A stretch of 64,000 nt of DNA from Apostichopus japonicus (Eukaryota; Echinodermata; Holothuroidea; Aspidochirotida; Stichopodidae). Positions 37,040 to 50,489 of this stretch are shown in pieces. The position numbers and the translations under genes are program-made. The notes beneath the pieces are model-generated. The model was not told the origin of the DNA. It did not search any database and was given only the letters and a program-made list of their open reading frames with translations. Position 1 is the first letter of the stretch. The number at the start of each line of letters is the position of its first letter. The DNA lies in assembly GCF_037975245.1 (NCBI RefSeq), contig NC_092573.1, forward strand, positions 23,837,265 to 23,901,264. Direction: 5' to 3'.

Positions 37040-38609
37040 TTAAGGTAACTGCAAGAGATCTTTGTCTGCATATAAAGATTCAATTACGTCATACACGTCC
37101 AACATCGCCTTGACCAATAGAGGAACCAATTCCTCGGCTTCTTGATAGTTCTGTTTGATGTACCTTTCAATGAGAACCTTCTTAGTTGGTAGAGATCTCA
37201 TGGCCAAATAAGCTGCTTGTCTGATCAGCCAAGGATGGAAATTACCGAGAGTTATGCCGTAAATCTCTGAAGCCGCTTCTGAACACTTAGCCTCGTCGTC
37301 TAATGCGGGGACTTTTTCCAGAAATTTGGCAAAGAAGAGAAGACTTCTATGCAATCGCAAGAGAGTCCTTGATCCAGAGAGCAGACCGCTCGCAGTCTTG
37401 CTCTTTGTGAGATCGTTCGATACCTCATAATCGACCATGGTCTGCACCACGGTGAACTGGTCTGGATTTTCTGATTTGTGCTCCCTAAGGATCCTGCTTT
37501 TCTCTGTGATGTCTTTGGCAATGAAGCTGAAGAGTGTGCCCATCATACAGAAGAATCTGTCAAAATTTACGTGAAAAAGCACAAATAGATTGGTTTTTCT
37601 GCTAATCATTTTCGGTGTGCATGATAAACGTTGACACTTTGCTTTATAAGAATTTATTCTAATATTCTTGGAAACTATGTTAACATCAATGCAAACACAT
37701 GCCAAAATATGACCACATAACAATATTGTTCCATGCATATGCATTACAAATTTCTCAAGGACTAAGGGTTTGGATGTCAACATCTACATTTTGACCCAAG
37801 TAAGAAAAACAACATTCTGTTCCAGGTATTACCATTTTGAGAACAATGGATTAATTTTATAACCTGGGCCTGGGAATTTGAAGCTAATTGTTATCAGTTA
37901 TTGGGGTTTAAAGGAACATTCCACAACATTTAGAACATTTTGATGTTGATATGAAGGAATAGTTATAGATACATTACTAGCAATCAAATTTTCCTTCTTT
38001 GCTATACTGTGATATATAACAGCACTAAAATATGCCTGAATTCATTAAGCACTGTAATGCATGCATATTAATAAAAACCTACAATAGATGATCATAACTG
38101 TTGACTGCTTTAACAGATCTTTCTAGAAATTAAATCCTGACCTATTAAATTCTCAAATCCCTCAGCATAAGATCCTATGACATTAAGACCCACCCCAATA
38201 CCTAGACAAGAACAACAGTTCTATTTACTAGTGATCACACGATTTTCCCCAAATGATGTAATCAGTGGCTAACGTGACTAGCCCCCATCCCCTACCCAAT
38301 CCCCACCCTTCAAAAAGGGATATGACTGAACCATAACCAAACAAAGGCTAACTATGCCATTGATTAGTAATGCCATTAAGACATTGACCCCACTGGCAAC
38401 AGTTAGGGATTTTCTTAACTGCTATAGAGATGTGGCTTGGAGAATGTAAATATTAACAGAATCTGCATACAGTACAATTTTTACCTGTCTATTTCTTTAA
38501 ACCCTTCCAAATACTTCTCAATAAGAATGTCATTGTTTTCCAGTTTAGCTTCTTCAAAGCATTCCTTTACCATTTGGAGATCAAACCCCTCTTCTTTGTT
38601 GTCTGCCAT
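37040..38609 (-). CDS. CPTP: Ceramide-1-phosphate transfer protein (GLTP fold), complete
   Basis: Two exons: 38485-38609 (ATG 38607-38609) and 37040-37556 (stop 37040-37042), joined at phase 2, 642 nt, 213 aa; the human protein is 214 aa. It is a cytosolic non-vesicular carrier that moves ceramide 1-phosphate between the trans-Golgi and other membranes. Headgroup-recognition residues are all present: D57 and K61 in KDITEK, R105 and R109 in RTLLRLHR, H149 in NFHPWLIRQAA. The ends YADKDLLQLP and human YAEHSLLDLP also match. The open frame runs on upstream of 37556, but the AG acceptor there joins exactly to RFFCMMGTLFSF, matching human RFLNSLGTIFSF. The single intron is 928 bases. No damage is seen. 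Confidence 0.95.
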
Positions 38610-41600
38610 CTCTCCAATAGCTTACTGACTTGAAAGGCAAAAGCAGCCAATATTTATGCTATTGGAAGAACAAGATATCCAGCGGATTATTCATAGTCTG
38701 CGGGATACTGCATAAGAAGAGGCTTACATTATCTCTACTCTCAACTTCCAAGCATATCATGGCAAAAATTAAAGATTAATCTCTGTTCGAAAATAATTTA
38801 GAAGGGTCAGATTCTTGCAAAATACTTTCCAAAGGCTCAAATGTAATGAGCTATATACAGACTCCTCATGACTACCCCACCCTCCCCCCATCCCTGCCCA
38901 TGTTCAACTACAATTCACAATGAAAAATACGTCATTAGTAGATCTAGTTACATTGGCTATTTTATAGTCTAAGTATGCCTCACAAAGCACCAACTGATGC
39001 CTACAATTTAAATTTCTATTGGTAGAGGACCATTCTTAGATCCTCTTCAGTTTGCATACCAATTGAGTCGTAGTTGTGAAGTTGTGCCTTCAGTCGACTT
39101 GATTTATCACTGCAGCAACCTATAGTACAGTCTAAGTTAGATTCCATATGGGATGATTCTAGCCACCCTCTTCGTGATCTACTTTAAGATATGCAAATAC
39201 AACAAGGCATTGGCAGGGTGAGACTCCTGTGTCTCAAAAACTAGAGGCATCGAGAATTTTTTGTCCCCGGTGCAATGAAGCTCTTTAATGATATCTTACG
39301 TCATTGACTGGCGACAATATTACACTTCCCCATATTATTGTTTATACACATATTTCTATTTTTATATTTTATCTTTACAAACATAGGCTTAGGCCTAACT
39401 GCAGAATAACCCGCAACACAAAGCTCCACGCTTGTACATGGTCACACTCCTGAGGGTGTAGCCTAGATGTTGTAGCCACAACAGCATAATACATTGAACT
39501 TTTTGGCATTTCTCCTCGTAGTGAACTTGCCTAGATGCATAAATGAGCCAACAGTGTATCCACAATAGCATGATACATTGAACTTGTTTAGTCTAGTTTA
39601 TCTTTAGCCTTTCTAAATTCTATTTGTTTGCCTATTACAAAGAATCCTGATGCTATACGGACGCCATAGCCAACCTCTTTGATGGGTGTTGCTTCAAAGT
39701 TGCGAGTTAAATCCCAAAAATGATGGCATAGCATACGATAAACCAAAGTTATTTGTTAATGGTCGACTGCCGACCCTAATTAGTTTTGTTTCCATTTTTA
39801 TCAGTTTTGTAGTTTTGTATCTGTACATTTAATTGTTTTTATATTGCTATGTTTTACTTTTTATGTATAACGTTTAATGTAAAAAGCAGGGCCTTATTGG
39901 AAAACAGCTTTTGCTGCATAAGCAACCCTAGATAAAAATGTGAAAATTTAAATAAATAAATTTAAAAAAATAGAGGACTGATTAAGATTCGTGAAACTGC
40001 ACCCAATGACACTCTAACGACAATCTTGTACTTAGTAGTTGTACCTGTAGCTGTAACACGAAATTATACCTTTATAGTTCAACTTACGGCTATGTTATAT
40101 CACAAGTTCCAGTAGAGTGGACCAAACAGATATTTCAATTTTACGAGCCTACTTCGCAAAGGAACTGATATTTATAGAGGTCAAATTAGTAAGCGTGCCG
40201 TCATTACACTTTCACAATAAAATGTGCCCAGATATCCTTATGCGTGACCGCACCCCGTGGAGAGCTCGCTTATTTAGCCCGGGTTGATATTACCGTTCTT
40301 GGATCATGCGAAGGCGCAGTCAGCTAAAACGGAGTTCATAATTCATATACGTATAATAACATCTGAAGGTCACATTAATGTTACAGGTCACCAAAATTGC
40401 TTTCACGTTTGCGAAAAAATCAAATAGTGGTCACTCATGCTAAATATTTCACCGCACACGCATTTATGATCGCATCGATGACGATGAGTCATGTAGACAT
40501 TTCGATGCATTTTAGGAAAGTGCATTTTGCAATGTCCTATTGATTTGAAGGATAGCATTATGCAGTTTGGAAACGATACTAATTAAGTTTACATCGGTGC
40601 AAGATATGTTCAGGGGGGACGATATGTCTCCATTAAACGCTTACCCAATGAAATGAGATTCACTCAAATACATCAAAGTCATACGAACTAACACGGATCT
40701 AGTTTAACTCAATTTACAGTTTCAACAGCAATAACTCACACAATATGTATTTCTTTCCAGGTCTGAAAGCAAGGAATTATGAACTGAACGGGGTGCAAAT
40801 AATTTAAAGAGGGGCGCAGTACTTGTGTCCTTCAACATTTGACCACATGCTGTTGGCATATATAGATGAGTGGTGGGGGGAGGGGGCACAAAAATAGGAA
40901 CACCGAGGGAGGGGCAAAGCCTCATTGTTCAGACGGGCCTGTACATTTCTCCAATACCCTCTGCAAAGTGGATGTTGTAACAAGTCATCCGTGGGTTAAG
41001 TTTATGAACAAGTAAACAACATGAATTTTGCTCGAATACCAAGTCGATTCAAGTACTATAGTACGTTTTCGCGACATAATTATTACACCACAAATAACGT
41101 TATCAAAACAAAAGACGAAACGTTTTAATAAAGTTTTTGTGTCTGCTATGTATGTAATACGTTTACCCAAATTAAGTTAGACACAAGTCCAGACAATATA
41201 TTAGTCAGGCACCTGATAATTATCTCAAACAATTCAATTATAAGATATTTGAGTTGGGCAAGTGACAATTGCTCATTATGTATAACAGGAAACAACTAAC
41301 GACCGACATACTATAAGTACAGTAAAACAATTTCTCCCTTTTCTTTTCCAAGGTAATTTTTAAGGAACATATAGAACTTCGATTATATATTTCTTTTCAA
41401 TAGTTCATATAACTGTCTTTCAAGTTATTATTAGCTTGCTGCACGTTGAAATTACATGTAGTAAGGACTAACTTTGTATATTTATATCTATGTTAATGGA
41501 CCAACTCTTTTCATTACTCTTTACTAGTAGTTTTCCTTCAAGTTCCGTCCCGGGGTGAGGAATAGTGCCAATAATTTCCTGTCCGGTCAGCTCACCTGAA

Positions 41601-42956
41601 AATGTAAATACAGTCGATGTGACTCCGAATTTCGTTTGTTTTTGTTACAATAGTGAAAAGATTTTCGTACACAAGTTAATCTTAGAGGAATAAACAAAAT
41701 TACAGCAACTGCTATCAAACTGCTTTATCTGTATCAAAAAGCCGACACGTAGATAAATGTTCAACAGTTATAAAAGACAGGTTTTAACGATATTCAATTT
41801 CGTGTATTCCCTATAATATTTCACTGAATATTGGATAGTCTACTTAACGATGACGTCACACGAGGCAGTATCTTGTACAAATATACTTTGTCTTCAGCAA
41901 CAGCGTTTCGTGAGTGATTCAGAAAACAAAAGGAACCTAATTGTGAACCATTGCCGAAGAATAGGTAGATAACCTTAAACCAAATAATTTAGTGACAGCT
42001 GCAATATCAGCCTACTTGAGGTCAGACCAGGTGTTCAGTGTATAATAATGCTTTAGTTCAGTTAAAGTAATTTCCTTCTTGCACAAAATCACTCTACTCC
42101 TTGATATAACGCTATGTTGACATCATTGGCAACACCGACCCCACTCAAGTTACATCTGTTATTTATAGTAGGATATCACGGGTTAAAATATCATTGTTTA
42201 TGTTACTTTGATCAAGAGCACTAGTTCCCATGGGTACATTAGGCCGACACTACAATGAGTGAAAACGTCAAGCTTGTGGAGAAAAGAATAAGGCAAAGCA
42301 GCAGATCCATTTTGTCTTACGAAAGGTACGATGCAGTGCAACGCAATACAGAATTCTGTGTAAACAGCTCATTATTCCAACTGTTGAAAAGTCACCTTTT
42401 CCCATGCCCGTTTCCCGATGTGCATCTCCCCAACCCTGTTTTTCCCCCTTTTCTTTTCTTTTTCAAATACGTTCCCCGTTACACCGCACACATATTCTTG
42501 CACTCATATCCCTTTACTCGTTTCCAGAATTTTCCCTCCTCAGCTTCCCTCTCTTCTTTCATAATCCTGGAAATTTGTCGGTAGTCTGTAATTCCTTAGT
42601 CCCGCTTTTTAGTGAAGACCAAATAAATTGATGGTGAAGACACATACGCATAGCTATTGCAGGAAAGTTTAATGACGTCACGGTTACTATGCCTACACCG
42701 CTTATATCAGTCAACTACATAGCTTAGCTGTTTGGGTAGGCTACCTCGTGCTTGTCTACGTACGTACGGACGTACGTGTACCGGCCGTACCCACGTCACA
42801 CGAGACACAATTGCCAAGGGTAGCGGGTGTGCGAATGCCGGCCACAGGCCTCTTTGACAGAGAATTTTTCTCACCAACCAGAACATCATGGATTGGGTCG
42901 TCGGGATGGCACCGCTATACGCGGCATTGATCTAGCAGAAGATAAAAACTTTGTGA
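38610..42956. other. Intergenic spacer between divergent CPTP and SWEET genes
   Basis: It must contain both promoters. A CG-rich stretch of alternating ACGT (ACGTACGTACGGACGTACGTG, about 42758-42778) lies about 180-200 bases before the SWEET start codon. Apart from the LINE-like tail described separately I see only AT-rich sequence. Confidence 0.45.
39760..39975 (+). mobile_element. Probable non-LTR retrotransposon 3' tail
   Basis: T-rich text (TTTTGTAGTTTTGTATCTGTACATTTAATTG) is followed by GCAGGGCCTTATTGGAAAACAGCTTTTGCTGCATAAGCAACCCTA and ends in an AAAT-type run (TTTAAATAAATAAATTTAAA). This layout is characteristic of LINE 3' UTRs in many animals. No coding part is attached. Confidence 0.45.
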
Positions 42957-45900
42957 ATGGATCATTTATATCTGTTGTCATGGATCACTGTTGTATTTAC
43001 CGTTGCGATGAACCTCACAGGGATGTAAGTCTTAGGCCTAGGCACAGTAACGTTATTCTTTGGGCTAAGGGCCTAGACTAAGTAGTCTAGCCTAGACTAG
43101 TGACACTACAGTGTTAATTAAAGACGTTGCACTGAGAAAGCCTATAGGCTAGAGTAGACCTGTTTTTTTCTTCAACTTTTACAATTTCTAGTTTTTCTAG
43201 TAGCATAGTGGGCACATAATTGACACAAAAAGATTGAATAACGATGTCTATCAACGAAAAATCACTCAACTGCATGCAATTTTCAATCATATGTACTGTA
43301 GTTCCTCAGAATTGTAATAATCTCAAAATATTTATTGTTCTGTGCCTACGCAACTTACAATTGAGCAGAATTTGACCACAAAATGTCTGCCGTGTCAAGT
43401 TCTTCCATACCCCTAAATTGACACATTCGTCAATATGCTAACTGTAGTGTAGGCCTAAGTATACATCCATTGACTTCGGATGCTGTTTGCTATGCTCTGA
43501 CTTCTGATCCTCTAAGTCTAAGGTCATACAGCTCATATTTTATAGTCTTACAGTTGTTTCCATAAGCAAACTTAAGTTTTACATTTCAAACTCTTATCCA
43601 CAGACCATCATGTCTGGAAATTTACAACAGCAAAACAACTCAACATGTCATGTTTTTGCCCTTTGTTACCATGGGCATCAAGTAAGTAAAGAGAGAAGAC
43701 AAAACTACTTCATTGTACACTTTGTGTGCAGTCAAATTACAATTTCTGATTCCTTTTATTTTCAATGATAAAAAACTAAACAATTCCCATTCTAAAATTT
43801 TAATTGAGAATTTTTCATACTTTTGTTGAAAGTGATCGATATTATGTTTTTTTTTAAAGGATTTGTGAATGATATATTTGTTTTGTGCTTTCTTACATGT
43901 TGTAGATTAGTGTAGATGATCAGATATTAATAACCAAACCATTTTGTTTACTCTTTCTCCATATCTTTCAGCAACTGCCTCTGGTATACTTACGGAGTGT
44001 TTGTAACAGATTGGAATCTGATGATTTCCAATCTGTTTGGTATGGCACTTCAGATCCTCTACATTATCATATTCCTAGCTTTTGCTCACCCAAAAGTAAG
44101 TGATTTGAAGGGAATCATAGCAAATATATTTTAATATCAAATATGTATTCGTAAATGGACCCAAGGCTTTTTTTTTTCAAGTAGCAAGATTTCTCTCAAA
44201 CAAATAATATGTATTTTTTATTCCAGTTTACATTTGATAATTACCGTGTCTGGATTGAAATAACCATCCATTTTGAGAGTCGTACAGTTATGTTCATTAA
44301 GCCTAACCCGATTACTGATCCATGTGAAATTTGATTCTATTTTCTTACTTGACTCCAAATTTTCTTGTGTATGGGTTTAGCAAGATTATTTTGCTACATA
44401 CTTTCATTGTTTTCTCTCTTCTCAATTCTTGAATGTTTTAATCTGTAAAGTGTTCTCATCTCTCAAGGTCCTCCATCTTGGTCAGTTTTGTGTGGCAGTC
44501 GTTATCCTGGCAGCTATCATCATGTATTTTACCACTAGCCGTCAACCTGACGAGCTGCTTATCGTTCAGCTGGCTTTTGTCTGCATTTCATCAACCATGG
44601 TCATGTATTTATCACCCTTGATGGAGTTGGTAGGTTGACAATAACTTTCGATTCCTGTGAAATTAATAACCATTTGAGCATTTATTTTAAATTACTTTGA
44701 AAGAAATAAAATTTACTGCATAAACTCACCAAACAAGGGAATATGCTGAAACATGTCTAACTTATTCATAACAGTTTTGATGAATGCAAAGTTTGGCAAT
44801 CTTTTTCTCGTAGGAAACAAGATCTGCTTTTATTGTATCAACATTGACTGCACAATTAACACTTTTTGGTTAACTACATAGGCTATGTATGTAAAAAGGC
44901 TGGAAACTAATAGAGTGTTTTGTTTAAATTGCAAATTGTTTGTACTCAGCTGGTGTCAAACCACTGTCAAATTGTTCCTTAAAACTGGATGAACAAACAT
45001 CTTATGGGTTAAAAATTAGTGTGTTTATAAAGCAGAAAGTTGACTGTGTGTGAAAATTACCTCATAACTTAATAAGCCGATATTGTTTAGATTGACATAT
45101 GCATATCTGCCAACAGCAGGGTGAAAGACATAATTGTGGGATTATGTAGCCTGGAGCTAAAAAATGCTTTTGTGTTACTCTTATCTTCAAATGATACAAG
45201 ACAGCCACAAAACGGCAATATTCTTAGTACAAGGGTGCACAAACATTCTATTCCAGCTTCACAATGAACGTGAAATCAGTGACAAGATTGGAAATGTACA
45301 GGAAATGATCAAGGCCAAATTGTAAGGTGCTGACAATTGTCAATTATTCATATTGTGTTATTTCCTGGAGTGAAAAAAGGCCTCCTATGGCCGAAATGAG
45401 TCATCATATCTAGGGTAAACGAATAGAGAAACAATACTTATTTCTTTGCTCTCTTGCAGTTTGTTTGTCATTTCCCAGTGATTGTTCTGTGTATCATGAG
45501 ACTGGTTACTAAGCAGCAGCATGCATTATTTGTCTTTCTTAGTGATATAATGACCACTAGTGGAATGCCTTCAATATCAGTGCCGGATTTACAGCAGGGC
45601 CCACCGGGGCCCAGGCCCCGGGCCCCACATCTAGGGCCCCCACATATGGGTGTCCAAAAAAAATGGAGTCGATGGTCAACATGTAAAATATGGGCCTTTG
45701 TTCGAAACTCCACACTGAACAAAAGTTGTCTTTCCATTAATACATGGGGCCTATAAGTATGCATAGTCTTTATTCTACGGCATTTGCGTAAACTTGTCAC
45801 ACACGTGACAACACAAACCCCGTAAATTCAGTGTTTACAAATGTAAATTCTGTCGGTTTTGCAAAACAAATTGGCATCCCTATAGATATTTGGATGACGT

Positions 45901-47313
45901 TCTAGCTATCAACCACCGATCATGTGATTCCAACGGAGAACGGAATATTGATTCCTGGAGGGGCATTAAGAAATACAACTTAAAAACAAAAAAAACAAAA
46001 TTTTCATATTACTTGTGACAATAGTCAATTTCCAGAGCATGAGATTTCAAACTTGAAAATGTTTAGATGCAACTTGCAAGGCCTGGGAAGTGCCATTTCC
46101 AGCGATCTGGGAAGCATTTTCTGCCAAAATATTTCGTGCACGCTATGCACCAAACTATGGTGGCGCTCCGCTCAGATAGTGGGCCTAATCATGCAAGGGC
46201 CCCTAAAATATTCTGGCCCCGGGCCTTCCACAAGCTAAATCCGGCCCTGATTCAAATACATCACAATGTACCATTAAGTACGTAGCCCTGGAAATTGTAG
46301 TATGTTCCAGCTCTTCATGACGTGAAAACAAGGGTAATTACCTTTCTCATTGTGTCATTGTGATATACAAAGTGAATGGATGTTCTGTTTCCCTTGTCTC
46401 CACCCCTTCCCTACCTACCAGATGAGAAGATGAAAACCAGAAGATACATTTACAGCCCTGTTTTAATTCTCATTAAATACAGTCATGTAGTATTTGTTGT
46501 TCCTTATTTTTGCAGGCAGCAGTATTTCGAACAAAGAATGCCCACAAAATATCTGTGCCTTTGACCTTCACTTCATTCTCTTGCTCCGTCCTTTGGATGC
46601 TCTATGGAATCATGGTCCAAGATATATTCCTTGCTGTAAGTTTTAAGTTGGTTAAAATATCAGAATTGAAATAGAAAAATTGAATGTGTTTTTGATGCTT
46701 GATTGTGAGGAGTGTATATAGGAGTGCCTTTTCATAGACTTATAAACAAATATTTGGAAGAATGTAGACAACTACTAAAATACATTCTGTTAAACCTCCA
46801 TCCCCCCATCCACCCCCCCCCCCATTATGCTGTAGTAAGAATTATAAACCTTTCTCACACACATGGGTGGGAGAGATGGGTGGGTGAGGGATGATTGGAT
46901 TAATGAATAAATATTTCATAACACAACTCATCAAGAGGTGGGGAAAAGGGGGGGGGGAGAAGGTTAGGGAATTGGTTAGAGAGAAGGTTAAAGAGGAATA
47001 TGCGTGGGGGAAATTACTCCCAGGTTTAACAGCTTCTATAGTTTAATCAAATTAATAATCATAGCCTTCATTCTGTCATTATATGTAGAGTTTTGTATCC
47101 ATGGAATTACGTATCGTTGCATAAATTTATTCAAGTTATTTTATATGCTGTTTCCATGGATTTTTGGGAATGATGAGTGATTTTATTACAGACTGCTTCA
47201 ACTATTTCCATCAGATTCCAAACATCCCAGGTATCATAAGCAGCATTGCAAGATTCGTCCTGCTGGGGTATTACGGCCGAAGACGGCCTGGCACAGAACA
47301 AATGTGGGTCTGA
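42957..47313 (+). CDS. SLC50A1: SWEET/SLC50-family sugar transporter, complete
   Basis: Six exons join in frame: 42957-43024, 43604-43681, 43972-44095, 44468-44629, 46516-46635 and 47215-47313, 651 nt, 216 aa. SWEETs are seven-helix membrane proteins (two MtN3 triple-helix repeats and a linker helix) that allow sugars to cross membranes by facilitated diffusion. The first repeat is recognisable by TVVFTVAMNLTG, VMFLPFVTMGINNCLWYTYG and NLFGMALQILYIIIF, aligning residue for residue with human VQFLPFLTTEVNNLSWLSYG. The second repeat shows VMYLSPLMEL, VFRTKNAHKISVPLT, SVLWMLYG and IPNIPGIISSIARFVLLGYYG. The start gives MDHLYLLSW directly before helix 1. Intron 4 contains a MITE. The last intron may offer another C-terminus. 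The gene is divergent from CPTP. Confidence 0.94.
45578..46249. mobile_element. hAT-like MITE in intron 4 of the SWEET gene
   Basis: The left end CAGTGCCGGATTTA (45578-45591) pairs with the right end TAAATCCGGCCCTG (46236-46249) with one mismatch. The flanks TTCAATA and TTCAAATA suggest a decayed target duplication. It carries the shared module at about 46067-46181 (GTGCCATTTCCAGCGATCTGG ... TGGTGGCGCTCCGCTCAGATAG). Open frames across it on both strands are not genes. Confidence 0.82.
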
Positions 47314-48096
47314 CAGGTAAAACATTGAACCAATCCCTCTGTCAAGATCAGTGGTCAACATTAGAGTAGTAACTTTGCAACCTCAAATAATGTTTACAAA
47401 CAGGTCTAATTAAAACGTTTTCTTCTCAATAGGATGTGTAAACTTTGTACGCTATTAACTCATAACTTTACTAATGCAAATATGACATATAAAATGGTAT
47501 TCCAAAAATAAATCCCCCAAAATAATGCATTGTACCTTTTTATGTATTAGACAGTATCATCATAGTCACTATAATAGTTATATGAACCCTATGGTTTTTA
47601 ACTCTGTTATTATAAGTAACCGTGTATTTTAGAAATATACTGAAAAACACTACAACGATCATAAAAGGTTGGAAATAGGCAGGCAACTATTAAAATGTGA
47701 TATTAACAAAAAATATTTATCATTTTTGAATTATTTAAAATAAGCACGCTTTTTGGGAATCTCTTCATTATAACTAAGAAAATAATTTTCTGTTTTTGTC
47801 ATTTGGGTTCAAATTTGTCTATATCAGTGAATATTCATTTCAATCAATTTTTTAAAATTTCATTGCATCCCAAAGAGAATAAATACGGGTAAAACAGGAC
47901 ACTGCAAATTATTTTCAGAACCTATCCTCCAAAGAAGGGGGAAGAAAACTGGGAGAATGATTAAGGAAAGTCGTAGTAAAATAGAAGTTAAATACGGGTA
48001 TGTGAGTGATACAACAAAAAGCGCAAATGTACACAAAGAAAAAGATGCTCAAATTGAAGCAACAAAATAGAATTTTCTTTTTTTCCTTCTTTGCAG

Positions 48097-48256
48097 GAGG
48101 CTGTCCAAGGATCAAATTAACAAGCTCTTGTAAATAATGCCATGCCAACCACCCATTTAATTCTCACTTTAGCCTGCTGAAAATATCCTACAATTGTCTG
48201 ACAGTCGTGACATAAGTGGTTGGTCCCCAAAGTCGGGATTTTGTGTGTTAAATAAA
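48097..48256 (+). other. Candidate alternative terminal exon of the SWEET gene
   Basis: A strong acceptor (CTTTTTTTCCTTCTTTGCAG) ends at 48096. If exon 6 is cut at the internal GTGGGT donor (last base 47303), this exon continues in frame as RLSKDQINKLL with a stop at 48131-48133, giving a 225-aa protein. If instead exon 6 is cut at CAG|GTAAAA (last base 47316), just after its own stop, this exon is only 3' UTR. AATAAA at 48251-48256 supports transcript termination here in either case. Confidence 0.55.
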
Positions 48257-48259
48257 ATG

Positions 48260-50210
48260 TGAAAATCACAAGTGCATTCTATGAAATTGTGAATACAAAT
48301 GACTTCAGATTCAGATGGGTATATAGAGTATTCAAACTGTTTATGGCAGAGTTAACAATGGCAATATGGAGGCTTTTGAAAAGACACAAATGACGAGAAC
48401 TGAGTTATATTCAGAATTAAAGTAGAGAAACTACTTCATGTAAAAGGGACAGTGTTTGCAGGAGATGGGCAGGAAACTTAAGGAAAGAGAAGTTTGTGAA
48501 GGAGGGGAGAAGGGGTTGGACAGGCAGGGTACAGTTGTAGGGGAGGGAAGGGCACAGGGTAGGGTAGGGAAGGGCACCAGGGATGGGTGTTAATAAAGAG
48601 AAGTGATTAGTATACATACTAGGTTTTTGTGCATAGTCTACCATAGTTAACATTCCTCTCCCCTGTCCAGGCTATCGTAGCTCTTCAACTACCCCTTTTC
48701 CTTTCACCACCCAACCTCTTCATTTTCTTCACCAGAAATTGAAGTTTAAAAATGGTTTAAAAAAACAGAGTTAAAATTTACAAAGACAAAACTCCTCTTG
48801 CGGATCGAGGGGTATCAACAGAAAGTTTTGGAGTTAGGGGAGGGGAACCTGGGGACACAAAGAGTGCAGGCTGCAAGTTAGGTATATTAACTGGCAATTT
48901 ACATATTTTGCGAATTTCTGGGTTTTGCAGTCACAATCGGCTATAAAAGCACATGCCATTTTGCTGCTTCTATATATCACAACTAAGAAATGGTGGCCAG
49001 TATACTGCTCCTCTTTATCATGGTGAAAAGCTTATGAAAGGTTCTGTAACTGTAACCTTGCTATGACCTCTTCATTGTACTCTTTCACTGGCAACCTAAT
49101 GAAATTTCAACAAAGAAATAACAAGTCATGGGCATGTCTGGCTGTTGTGCAACTAATGGTTAATTACTTTTAAAAAGGAAGTAAAGGTCTCAAATGGAAA
49201 GGAGTGTGTTGTGGCTGAATACAGAAATGGTACCCCACAAGTAGTATAGTGGACCCTAGATCATGCATGATTGTTTATTATCTGTCTCTGTTAACTCCAC
49301 CTTAAAATCTAGTCGGGTTTTTTGCATGATGCAATTTTATTCAACGTTTGTTTAGACTTCCTCTTACGTCAAGATTTGATAAAGAGGATATTCATTATTT
49401 TACTGAAGTAAATAATGCATTTTTCATAATGATGATCTTTCGGGTTTTTTCCATAACTTTATTTCTGATCACTAGTTGTCATCAGGAAGCATGTGATATT
49501 ACACGTTCACACAAAACACTAGATAACAGTAAAAGGCTAGCCATAACAGGTGATTAGTTTGTATGTAACAGCTGTGTTAGTGCTCAACTCTCAGTGCTTA
49601 CTTTATGATGACTCACTATGTTATTATCTCTTTTGGGTAAACAATGTTGTTGATCATATCAATAAAGGTATAACTCTGCATACACTGATTTTAGTACACT
49701 GTTAAATGCATTGAAGTACATGTTTTTTTTATTTTTTTTATTTATGCAATGATGTACCTGATTGTCTAAGCTATGTCCTTTTATTTAAAGTTTCCCATAT
49801 GCTGTATATCTACCTTGCCATGGAATTGAGAAGAATCATATGCCTACACCCCATACAGGATATACAATTCCATGTTCCAAAGTCCAAGTTTATCCAGTTT
49901 AATACAATATTTTGTATAAATTGCTACAACAGCAATATTCCTTTAACAGTGTTATTTTGTGATACTAGTTCTTCTCCAAATCAAGTGAATTTGTTGTTAA
50001 ATTTAAATTTTACTACAATACTGATGTATGTGAAGGTGTCAGAGGCAAAAGTCATGGCAGAATCCCTTGGGATAGTTAACAAATGTACATTAGTTGCACT
50101 TATCAGAGTGGACAAAAACTAGGGCAAATTTGGCGGGACATGTTGTGATGATGATAGTGATCATATATTGAGCGACATACTCAACATACTTTGTAAAATT
50201 GTTATACAGC
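48260..50210. other. Intergenic, no gene seen
   Basis: AT-rich sequence with a purine-rich stretch near 48420-48600 (GGAGGGGAGAAGGGG...). The open frame at 49799-50122 has no recognisable domain and low-complexity content. Confidence 0.5.
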
Positions 50211-50221
50211 TATAGCTATTC

Positions 50222-50480
50222 TAAGGATTGCAAGTTCGAGTCCTGGCCAGATGAATACGTTGTGTCCAATTGCCTCTCTTCCTGCAACCAGGTGTATAAA
50301 ATGGGGACTTGCGAGGTAAACTTGTAAATGTGGTTGCATGTGTCGGTTTGTGGCTGCACCACGGTTGTGGTGCACTGTAGTGCAAACTTTGGTGTGGGCA
50401 CGGCACGTTACCAATGACCAGGGGTTAGTGTTGTAAAGTCATGTGAGGGGGGCTGTGGCCTTGAACCTTTAACTCAAAAT
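50222..50480 (+). mobile_element. Possible tRNA-derived SINE remnant
   Basis: GTTCGAGTCC (50234-50243) matches a pol III B box and is followed by CTGGCCAGATGAATACGTTGTGTCC and a non-repetitive body. No clear A box precedes it, so it may be 5' truncated. No second copy is present in the window to confirm it. Confidence 0.4.
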
Positions 50481-50489
50481 AAAAGGCAG

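Noticed and set aside
41525-41600. Minus-strand exon-like segment (GELTGQEIIGTIPHPGTELEGKLL) between AG and GTAAAG
   Set aside because: It could be a 5' exon of CPTP or another gene, but no partner exon or family was recognised and the borders are weak.
43604-43692. Ending SWEET exon 2 at the second donor (GTAAAG)
   Set aside because: Using GTAAGT at 43682 gives VMFLPFVTMGIN|NCLWYTYG, which aligns without gaps to the family; the other choice adds residues in the wrong frame.
45454-45800. Open frames of about 100 aa on both strands, and an exon-like start after CTCTTGCAG at 45460
   Set aside because: Most of the sequence is the MITE at 45578-46249, and SWEET exons 4 and 5 join directly in phase 0 with full family alignment.
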